Source of the DNA: an archaeon | Lineage (GTDB): Archaea > Asgardarchaeota > Hermodarchaeia > Hermodarchaeales > Hermodarchaeaceae | Direction: 5' to 3' | NCBI GenBank assembly: GCA_016550405.1 | Contig: JABXGX010000189.1 | Span: 1-13,053, forward strand | DNA: 13,053 nucleotides | In this document: positions 7,062 to 13,053 of the stretch, one piece after another | How the letters are laid out: each line of letters opens with the position of its first letter | Position numbering within the stretch: position 1 is the stretch's first letter | Translations under genes and position numbers: made by a program | The notes under the pieces: generated by a model | What the model was told of the DNA's origin: nothing | Seen by the model: only the letters and a program-made list of their open reading frames with translations | The model's database searches: none

Positions 7062-8375
7062 GTGCGGACAACTATCCAAGTAGGCATGGGTTCCTTTGAA
7101 TTCATGGTCAATGCCCGTCGGGCGATTTTCTACACCTTTCTCACCTTATTCATGGCTGAAGTGCTAGGTGCTGATTTCATTCAACTCGGACTAGTAATCA
7201 CACTCCCCATGCTAGCAAATGCAGCTATGCAAACCTTTGTGTGGGGTCGTTTTAGTGACCGTATACGCAGGCGCCGATTACTCATTGTGGTGGGAGAAAC
7301 CACTGCTGGAATTGGTTATCTTCTGATATGGACAAACATAACCATCTGGGCCATCATTGTTGGGCTTACAATCATTGAAGCTATCTGGTCGATGTCTAAT
7401 ACTGGCTGGTCCGCACTTTTCGCTGACTTAACTGAACCTAGTATCCGATCAACGTTAATGGGTCGAATTAACGCTGTTGGTATTATTGGTCGAATTTTTG
7501 GCGCAACGGTTATAGGATTTCTTTATGACGTCCCACTTCCTGGTGCAGGATTCTACTGGGTTTTTCCCATTGCCGCAGGTATCATGTTTGGTAGTGTGAT
7601 AACTCTCGTTGCCACGGTTCCAGAAGTTCCTTCAACAATAACCTCGACCTCTTTAGACATGGACCCACACCGAAAAATAACAAAGCTTGGGTGGCGAGAT
7701 CGATACCCCAAAAACTATCTTATCTTTCTTAGCGTCTGGGCATTTATTACCATAGGTTGGGTCTGCTACCTTTCCCTGTTCACCATTTACCTGCGAATTG
7801 GTCTTAATCTTAATTCTATTGAGATTAGTCTTGTCCGAAATGTCAATTCAGCCATTGGACTTATCGCCGCTCCTGTAGCCGGTATTCTTGGAGACCGCAT
7901 TGGCCGAAAACCTGTCATCCTGGGCACTCTTATCATCCAAGCTATTACTTCAGTTTTCTACGGATTTGTTAATACACTCCTCGGAATGCTAGTGGTAAAT
8001 AGTATAAACGGAATCGTTCGGCCAACAATCCATACACTAGGTTATGCGCTAGCTGCAGATATGATTCCTGAATCTCGACGAGGTGAACTCTTTGGCATAT
8101 ACAATGGGGTATGGACTATTTCCTTTGGCTCTTCACCAACAGCCGTGGGGGGAGTCTATGCCACATGGCGCATGAACGATTATTTGAACCTTGGGATCCC
8201 ACTTGAAATTGCAGCAACCCAAGCCATTGTTGACACCTTTCTGCTTTCGGCGAGTCTCGTTCTAGTAGGTACATTCCTCTTTGGATTAATAATCAAAGAA
8301 CCTAAATCTAAAGAAGGTGAATCCGAGGTGATTCATGAGGAAGAACCAATAGCCGTAATGGATACGCTAGACTAA
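7062..8375 (+). CDS. MFS transporter, 12-helix type, substrate unknown
   Basis: The protein has 437 residues and about twelve hydrophobic segments in two halves, separated by a hydrophilic loop at about 190-220. The hallmark MFS motif between helices 2 and 3 is present as WGRFSDRIRRRR at about 61-72. Its counterpart between helices 8 and 9 is GILGDRIGRKP at 274-284. The charged Asp and the basic residues are intact in both, so the carrier should be functional and proton- or solute-coupled at the cytoplasmic membrane. The C-terminus is a cytoplasmic acidic tail rich in Glu and Asp. The GTG start is backed by GAGGTG seven bases upstream. The LysE-type gene starts 49 bases downstream, so the two probably share a transcript. 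Sequence does not tell import from export; drug and metabolite effluxers look alike at this level. Confidence 0.9.
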   Translation: MRTTIQVGMGSFEFMVNARRAIFYTFLTLFMAEVLGADFIQLGLVITLPMLANAAMQTFVWGRFSDRIRRRRLLIVVGETTAGIGYLLIWTNITIWAIIVGLTIIEAIWSMSNTGWSALFADLTEPSIRSTLMGRINAVGIIGRIFGATVIGFLYDVPLPGAGFYWVFPIAAGIMFGSVITLVATVPEVPSTITSTSLDMDPHRKITKLGWRDRYPKNYLIFLSVWAFITIGWVCYLSLFTIYLRIGLNLNSIEISLVRNVNSAIGLIAAPVAGILGDRIGRKPVILGTLIIQAITSVFYGFVNTLLGMLVVNSINGIVRPTIHTLGYALAADMIPESRRGELFGIYNGVWTISFGSSPTAVGGVYATWRMNDYLNLGIPLEIAATQAIVDTFLLSASLVLVGTFLFGLIIKEPKSKEGESEVIHEEEPIAVMDTLD

Positions 8376-8413
8376 AATCACTAAACACATCATAAGACTT
8401 CCACTATTTCCTC

Positions 8414-8417
8414 GAGG
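8414..8417 (+). promoter_or_regulatory. Ribosome-binding site GAGG for the LysE-type gene
   Basis: GAGG lies seven bases before the GTG at 8425. No in-frame ATG offers a better start, since the APGP motif near residue 21 would soon be lost. The 49-base gap shows no terminator or promoter. Confidence 0.5.
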
Positions 8418-8424
8418 CTGTTTT

Positions 8425-9078
8425 GTGGATCCCTTCCTCCTCTTTCTTTTCGGTGTTGTTCTCATCTCTCTTAGTGGCGCTCTCGCCCCGGGACCTCTAC
8501 TTTTCACAAATTTATCTAATGCCACGCGGTGGGGCTGGAAAGGTGGCATCTGGCTCTCTTTAGGTCATACCTGTGTGGAGTTACCCGTTATTCTTCTCAT
8601 AGCCTTTGGGTTAAGTTATGTCATTTACATACCCCTCGTACAATTCTTCATAGCAATTCTAGGCGGGAGCGTGCTGCTGATTTTTGGGGCTTTACAAATA
8701 CGGGAGGCCCTACTGCCAGTTAATCACCTTGAGCAAACTAATTTAGCCAAATCAAAACCGGGACGTCACCCATTCTTCATTGGTTTAATCTTTTCAGCCT
8801 TAAACCCATTCTTCATTGTCTGGTGGTTTACAGTGGGAGCTAATATTGTCCTTACAGCACTCCTTTTTGCTGCACTTGCTGGGGTTCTTATCATGTTTTT
8901 CTCTCATGTTTGGATTGATTATGTGTGGTTAGCAGGAACTGCCTTCGCAACGCAACGGGGAGCCCACTTGATTGGATCAAAAGGTTACAGAATCCTCATT
9001 GCATTGTTTGGACTGCTGCTAGTCTACTTTAGTTTACTTTTCTACTACAGTGCATTACTTCTTGTGGGGCTTCTTTGA
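8425..9078 (+). CDS. LysE/RhtB-family exporter
   Basis: This 217-residue integral membrane protein has about six hydrophobic segments, the usual size and layout for the LysE superfamily (amino-acid, homoserine or other small-molecule efflux). The family signature after the first helix is seen as GALAPGPLLF at about 18-27. The second conserved element, SALNPFFIVWW, lies at 124-134 before a hydrophobic segment. The start is GTG with GAGG upstream, and the stop is TGA. It follows the MFS gene closely and is probably co-transcribed with it. The export substrate cannot be inferred from sequence. The nearby hydantoinase-type genes lie on the other strand and are only a hint that amino-acid derivatives are handled here. 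Confidence 0.88.
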   Translation: MDPFLLFLFGVVLISLSGALAPGPLLFTNLSNATRWGWKGGIWLSLGHTCVELPVILLIAFGLSYVIYIPLVQFFIAILGGSVLLIFGALQIREALLPVNHLEQTNLAKSKPGRHPFFIGLIFSALNPFFIVWWFTVGANIVLTALLFAALAGVLIMFFSHVWIDYVWLAGTAFATQRGAHLIGSKGYRILIALFGLLLVYFSLLFYYSALLLVGLL

Positions 9079-9118
9079 TTCTACTACTCATTCAGTTGTT
9101 GGAAACGCTATTGTACTC

Positions 9119-9144
9119 TTTTTTGAAGTATTATGTGGCTTTTT
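9119..9144 (+). terminator. T-rich stretch between convergent genes
   Basis: The 64 bases between the LysE-type stop and the hyuB stop contain TTTTTT (9119-9124) and a second T-run reaching 9144. They could end + strand transcription, archaeal style, without a stem. On the opposite strand I see no T-run that would stop the hyu transcript. Confidence 0.35.
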
Positions 9145-10720
9145 AATCAGGTTTCCCGTATCCACCTCCCCCTGGGGTTTGGATACTAATGGCGTCTCCA
9201 TTTTCCACCGATAATGTTGCCTTTCCAGGGATTTCTTTCCATTTTCCGTTATGCCAATGACGGTTTTTTCCAAGTTGACCTGGAAGACCACCCTGCAAAC
9301 CCCACGGGGCAAAACGGCGCCGTTCGCTCTGAATCGAAACAATCGCACGATCAGCTAAGATCTTGATATCTCGTTGGATGCCTTTTCCACCCCGATATTG
9401 TCCTCTACCACCGCTTTCTGGAATCAAACGGTAACATTCCACTCTGAGAGGATAAGTACTTTCCAGCGCTTCAATTGGTGTGTTAGCAGTATTTGTCATG
9501 TGACTGTGAATTCCATTAATACCCTCTTTATTAGGTCGGGCCCCAAGTCCTCCGCCAATAGTCTCATAAAAAGTAAAAACCTGGGAAGTGCCAGGGAAGA
9601 CTCCGCCAATTGTCAAGTTATTCATGGTCCCTTGACTTGCTGCAGGGATGCGTTCGGGAAGGGCATTCTGTAATGCTCCGAACAACACATCCACGATTCG
9701 TTGAGATGTTTCAACATTTCCAGCTGAAACAGCAGCTGGAGGCTGAGGGTTAAGAACTGAACCTTCAGGGGCGATTACAGTTAACGGTGAGTAGCATCCA
9801 GCGTTTACTGGAATTGTTGGATCAGTTATACACCGGAGGACATAATATGAACACGAAAGGGTTACAGCTAGGGGTGCATTGACATTCCCTTGGGTTTGTT
9901 TCGCACTCCCTGAAAAGTCAAAGATAATTTGTCGAGGTTGAATCGAGATCTTGACTTTCAATTCTACCGGCTTAAGTGAAATTCCATCATTATCCATGAA
10001 ATCAGTGAAAGCATAATCACCTTGGGGCATTTGTGACAGCTGTTGAAGCATTCGTTGACGTGAATACTCGTGAAAATCGGTGAAGAAAGTTGAGATAGTC
10101 GGTGCTGAATATTTCACCAACACGGCTTCAAATCGTGTGACCCCAGTTGAATTCGCAGCAATTTGAGCGCGGAGATCTCCTTGCCTTTCTACAGGCGTAC
10201 GAACATTTGCTAGTATAAGTCGCCAAAGGTCTTGGTTTACACTCCCTGCATGAAACAGTTTGGTCGGCGGTATTCGGAGTCCTTCTTGGAAGATTTCCGT
10301 TGCGGCTCCTGGCATTGAACCCGGGGCCGCACCGCCAATATCAGCATGATGAGCTCGATTGGCGACAAACCCAACGACTTCATCGTTGAAGATGACTGGT
10401 GAAATGAGTGTGATATCAGGAAGATGTGTGCCTCCCTCAAATGGATCATTCAGAATGATGACATCTCCCTTTTCCCATTGATCAACAGGAAAAAGGGTAA
10501 GAGCGGCCTTGACGGACTCAGGCATTGCTCCAAGGTGAACAGGGATGTGCTCTGCTTGACTCACCATCTGTCCCTGTCCATCAAAAGCAGCAGCAGAACA
10601 ATCATGCCGCTCTTTAATATTAGGTGAATATCCTGTGCGCACAAGTGTTGCACCCATCTCTTCGGCAACCGAGATGAAGGCATTTCGAAGAACTTCAAAG
10701 GATATGGGATCTGTTTTCAA
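9143..10720 (-). CDS. hyuB: Hydantoinase B/oxoprolinase family subunit (HyuB)
   Basis: The 525-residue protein has the length and the full motif set of the HyuB family. IKERHDCSAAAFD is at about 35-47, NDPFEGGTHLPD at 91-102, and HHADIGG at 124-130, the last two probably carrying metal ligands. VERQGDLRAQIAAN follows at 177-190, and the protein ends with the hallmark TPGGGGYG. With HyuA it forms an amidohydrolase complex that opens a cyclic amide such as 5-oxoproline or a hydantoin; related pairs act as acetone or acetophenone carboxylases. The substrate is not readable here. The start is TTG at 10720, overlapping the hyuA TGA (TTGA), with GGAGGAG five bases upstream, so translation is coupled and the two subunits are made in equal amounts. 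It ends convergently with the LysE-type gene. Confidence 0.95.
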   Translation of the reverse strand: MKTDPISFEVLRNAFISVAEEMGATLVRTGYSPNIKERHDCSAAAFDGQGQMVSQAEHIPVHLGAMPESVKAALTLFPVDQWEKGDVIILNDPFEGGTHLPDITLISPVIFNDEVVGFVANRAHHADIGGAAPGSMPGAATEIFQEGLRIPPTKLFHAGSVNQDLWRLILANVRTPVERQGDLRAQIAANSTGVTRFEAVLVKYSAPTISTFFTDFHEYSRQRMLQQLSQMPQGDYAFTDFMDNDGISLKPVELKVKISIQPRQIIFDFSGSAKQTQGNVNAPLAVTLSCSYYVLRCITDPTIPVNAGCYSPLTVIAPEGSVLNPQPPAAVSAGNVETSQRIVDVLFGALQNALPERIPAASQGTMNNLTIGGVFPGTSQVFTFYETIGGGLGARPNKEGINGIHSHMTNTANTPIEALESTYPLRVECYRLIPESGGRGQYRGGKGIQRDIKILADRAIVSIQSERRRFAPWGLQGGLPGQLGKNRHWHNGKWKEIPGKATLSVENGDAISIQTPGGGGYGKPD

Positions 10721-12783
10721 TTCAGCTCCTCCAAAATAATGTTCCCTCCTTTCCGTACCACTGCTTTTGTGTTTGGATGTACGACGGTGGTTGAATCAAG
10801 CTGTTCGATAATTGCTGGTCCCTCGATTTCAACTCCCAGTCCTAAGGCAACCCTATCAAACACAGGTGTGGTGGCAAATCCGTCAATTTCCTCATAGAAG
10901 ATCTCTCTTCGAGACAGAATTTCAGGAGTCCCATGTTGTACTGGTATTTTCGCTAATTTGAGAGTGGGCATGGGTCCTTGCGCAATTACCCGGAGATTCA
11001 CGATCGTTACAGGGGCAGTAGGTGCAGCGAATCCGTACTGGTGTTCATGATGTAAATGGAAGGATTGATTCAATCGACTAACCCACTTCTTTGATATGCG
11101 TTCTTTTGGTACCGGCACTACTATCTCATAGGCTTGTCCTGTGTACCGCAGATCTGCGAAACGCTGAAATGACATTGAGTCTGATTCAACACCTTGTTGC
11201 CCTAATTGTTCTCTGAGCACATCTTCTAATTGGTTATACACTGAAGTGATTCGGGTTAGATTTGGGGATTTGAGCGATTCGAGGACAGTTTGGCTTTTAT
11301 CAACACGAAGATTAGTGGCTAATAATCCTAAGGCGGAATGCAGACCTGGAGCTGGAGGGATAATAACACGCGGAATGCCAAGATTCTTCGCAAGAGCCCA
11401 TGCATGCATAGGTCCCGCACCTCCAAAGGCAACTAACGCAAAGTCTCGTGGGTCAAAACCACGCTGAATTGAAACCACTCGAATAGCCCGCTCCATGTTT
11501 GCATTAACGACTCGGATGATGCCAAACGCACATTCAGCTGGGGCTATATAAAGCTCATCGGCTAGAGTTTGGATCGATTCTTCCGCTAGGTTCATCCTGA
11601 GCGAAATCGTTCCGCCTAAGAAATTCTCGGGATTTAGACGCCCCAGGAGTAGGTTTGCATCAGTTACGGTGGGGTCAGTTCCTCCCATTCCATAAGCCGC
11701 TGGACCAGGATCTGCACCAGCGCTTTGTGGCCCCACACGTAAAATACCACCTGTATCTATCCACCCGATGCTCCCGCCACCAGCTCCAACGGTTTCCACA
11801 TCAACCATGGGTAGTCGACAAGGTAATCCACCGATATGCCCTTCAGATGTTTCTCTAATTGCAGCATTGCTGATAAGGGCAACATCAGTGCTTGTTCCGC
11901 CCATGTCCAAACTGATAATTTCTTTCTCCTGAAGGGAATCACTTGTATAAGCTCCTCCCAAGGTTCCTCCTGCTAGTCCGCTGAATAATAAACGCGCCGC
12001 ATGTTGTTGTGCAACATTCGATTGAAGAACGCCGCCATGACTCTGCATGATTAGTAAAGGTGTACTAATCCCAACTTTGTTAAGGGCTATATCCAAGCGT
12101 TGCAGGTATTTAGTGATTATTGGATTAACATACGCATCTAAGACAGTCGTAGACATCCGTTCATATTCACGGTATTCAGGAAGAATAGCTGATGAGATAC
12201 TCACGGGTAAATCTGGGTATTGCCTTCGAATTTCTTGAAGTAGTTCAATTTCATGTTTTGGGTTCTGATAAGAAAATAATAGGCAAATTGCCATGGCATC
12301 AATATCCGAGACTGCTTTATTGACTACTTCACTGACCTCCTTCTTCGATAAGGGTTGATGAACTGTTCCATTCTCAAGAATCCTTTCTGAAACCCCGACA
12401 ATATTATCTCGTGATACTAGCGGTGGAATTCTTTCAACAAAAATATCATAAAGGCTTGGTCGTTGTTGGCGACCTATTTCTAAAAGATCTTCGAAGCCTT
12501 TCGTTGTGATAAGACGAATTTTTGCCCCTGTGCGTTGTAAGACTGTATTCGTCGCTACAGTGGTGCCATGAAGTATATACCGGACTTTCTTTGGGGGTAT
12601 TTTGGTTAGGGCTAGCACTTTTTGGAGTCCATCTAACACTCCAATCGAGGAATCGTTAGGTGTCGACCGCACTTTCACATGCCAATGCTTCCCAGATGAA
12701 TCGACGAGAATGACATCCGTGAATGTCCCTCCGGTATCGATTCCTATTCGAATTGGCTCGGCATTTCCACGATGGCTAGACAT
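10717..12783 (-). CDS. hyuA: Hydantoinase A/oxoprolinase family subunit (HyuA)
   Basis: This is the nucleotide-binding subunit, 688 residues, with the sugar-kinase/actin-type fold of the family. The phosphate-binding motif GIDTGGTFTDV is at about 14-24. HGTTVATNTVL follows at 72-82, the second nucleotide motif DMGGTSTDV at 293-301, GAGGGS at 333-338, and GPQSAGADPGPAAYG at 351-365. FGGAGPMHAWALA and PPAPGLHSALGLL close the conserved core. In ATP-dependent members (5-oxoprolinase, N-methylhydantoinase) ATP activates the cyclic amide for opening; the reaction here is unknown. A TTG at 12840 and an ATG at 12792 are alternative starts. I choose ATG 12783 because GAGGATGA lies just upstream and the family motif begins about 14 residues in. 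The stop TGA overlaps the hyuB start. All family motifs are intact. Confidence 0.94.
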   Translation of the reverse strand: MSSHRGNAEPIRIGIDTGGTFTDVILVDSSGKHWHVKVRSTPNDSSIGVLDGLQKVLALTKIPPKKVRYILHGTTVATNTVLQRTGAKIRLITTKGFEDLLEIGRQQRPSLYDIFVERIPPLVSRDNIVGVSERILENGTVHQPLSKKEVSEVVNKAVSDIDAMAICLLFSYQNPKHEIELLQEIRRQYPDLPVSISSAILPEYREYERMSTTVLDAYVNPIITKYLQRLDIALNKVGISTPLLIMQSHGGVLQSNVAQQHAARLLFSGLAGGTLGGAYTSDSLQEKEIISLDMGGTSTDVALISNAAIRETSEGHIGGLPCRLPMVDVETVGAGGGSIGWIDTGGILRVGPQSAGADPGPAAYGMGGTDPTVTDANLLLGRLNPENFLGGTISLRMNLAEESIQTLADELYIAPAECAFGIIRVVNANMERAIRVVSIQRGFDPRDFALVAFGGAGPMHAWALAKNLGIPRVIIPPAPGLHSALGLLATNLRVDKSQTVLESLKSPNLTRITSVYNQLEDVLREQLGQQGVESDSMSFQRFADLRYTGQAYEIVVPVPKERISKKWVSRLNQSFHLHHEHQYGFAAPTAPVTIVNLRVIAQGPMPTLKLAKIPVQHGTPEILSRREIFYEEIDGFATTPVFDRVALGLGVEIEGPAIIEQLDSTTVVHPNTKAVVRKGGNIILEELN
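10726..10732 (-). promoter_or_regulatory. Ribosome-binding site GGAGGAG inside the end of hyuA, for hyuB
   Basis: Read on the minus strand, GGAGGAG encodes the two Glu codons near the end of HyuA. It stands five bases before the TTG start of hyuB. It settles that rare start and the coupling of the two genes. Confidence 0.7.
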
Positions 12784-12788
12784 ACTTT

Positions 12789-12796
12789 TCATCCTC
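12789..12796 (-). promoter_or_regulatory. Ribosome-binding site GAGGATGA for hyuA
   Basis: On the minus strand GAGGATGA ends six bases before the ATG at 12783. The competing ATG at 12792 lies within this site and could not use it. Confidence 0.5.
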
Positions 12797-12870
12797 AACC
12801 AAGGTAATGCATAGGATAAAGTCTTCCGACGCTTCCACAATTAACCAATTCGGCTTCATCGGAGAACTTG

Positions 12871-12878
12871 TAATAATA
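12871..12878 (+). promoter_or_regulatory. AT element that could serve divergent promoters
   Basis: TAATAATA lies in the 136 bases between the hyuA start and the ATG at 12920. On the + strand a TATA box here would start transcription near 12900, about 20 bases before that ATG. Read on the minus strand it could give a hyuA leader of about 60 bases. The stretch otherwise holds only a C/T-rich run (12883-12904) with no repeat or operator that I can see. Confidence 0.25.
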
Positions 12879-12919
12879 GGAGCCTTTTTCTTTTCCAACT
12901 CCCTTGTTCAATTGTGGCA

Positions 12920-13053
12920 ATGCCCATGACTCAAAGACCTATTCCGCAAAAGAAACAGGGGAACCAATTCAATGGTTTAACCCCGGTGCGTAAGAACCCC
13001 TCTCCTTTAAGGCTAATTGATTATCGTGTCTTTCTAATTCCCATCATTATGAT
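12920..13053 (+). CDS. Start of an unrecognised gene, cut by the right edge
   Basis: From ATG 12920 the frame stays open for the remaining 44 codons and leaves the window. A second ATG at 12926 is an equally good start. The peptide begins MPMTQRPIPQ, then is Lys-, Gln- and Asn-rich, includes TPVRKNPSPLRLIDYR, and ends in a hydrophobic run FLIPIIM that may open a membrane segment. A basic hydrophilic N-terminus before a hydrophobic segment would suit a membrane protein with its N-terminus in the cytoplasm. The ribosome-binding site is weak (GTGG at 12914-12917), but a TATA-like element sits about 45 bases upstream. It is divergent from hyuA and could be a neighbouring transporter or an unrelated gene. 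A different frame is open over part of the same stretch but lacks a good start. Confidence 0.45.
   Translation, partial: MPMTQRPIPQKKQGNQFNGLTPVRKNPSPLRLIDYRVFLIPIIM

Noticed and set aside
12880..12993. Frame on the + strand containing NCGNAHDSKTYSAKETG, at first sight a zinc-ribbon-like tail
   Set aside because: It is closed upstream by a stop at 12877-12879, has no ATG, ends after a few dozen codons and carries only a single Cys, so no zinc site is possible. The frame from ATG 12920 is a better gene.

Overview
The window looks like an ordinary prokaryotic chromosome segment of moderate GC. It carries three functional blocks and no rRNA, tRNA, CRISPR array or transposase that I can see. I lean towards an archaeon, perhaps of an Asgard-like lineage. 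This is inference only. It rests on TATA-like AT elements at archaeal distances from starts, T-rich gene ends, free-standing 3-hydroxyacyl-CoA dehydrogenase, and a very large cytoplasmic helical-repeat protein held by a C-terminal membrane anchor. Shine-Dalgarno sites (GAGG, GGAGG, AAGGAG) are used widely, and GTG and TTG starts are common. A bacterial origin is not excluded.

Left part (1-5695, + strand). An unrecognised gene, probably cut by the left edge, ends in a hairpin followed by a pyrimidine tract. After a leader of about 190 bases comes a 1,619-residue protein. It has an N-terminal half of helical (TPR-like) repeats, a beta-rich middle, an extremely aromatic-rich segment and a C-terminal transmembrane anchor. 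The leader holds two good ribosome-binding sites, a 30-codon reading frame that overlaps the large gene's start, and three CTCCTC-type tracts able to pair with those sites. This looks like a possible translational switch.

Middle part (5785-9078, + strand). Three genes follow one another: an NAD-dependent 3-hydroxyacyl-CoA dehydrogenase with a duplicated C-terminal domain and no fused crotonase, a 12-helix MFS transporter, and a LysE/RhtB-type exporter. The two transporters are close together with clear ribosome-binding sites and are probably one transcription unit; the dehydrogenase may be read with them.

Right part (9143-12783, - strand). A classical hyuA-hyuB pair (hydantoinase/5-oxoprolinase family) is translationally coupled by overlapping stop and start codons. 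It points towards the transporters and converges on them over 64 bases. The substrate cannot be read from sequence; ATP-dependent opening of a cyclic amide such as 5-oxoproline or a hydantoin is the family's usual job. A divergent gene seems to begin at 12920 and runs off the right edge.

The least explained items are the large anchored protein and its structured leader. The rest is recognisable metabolism and transport.
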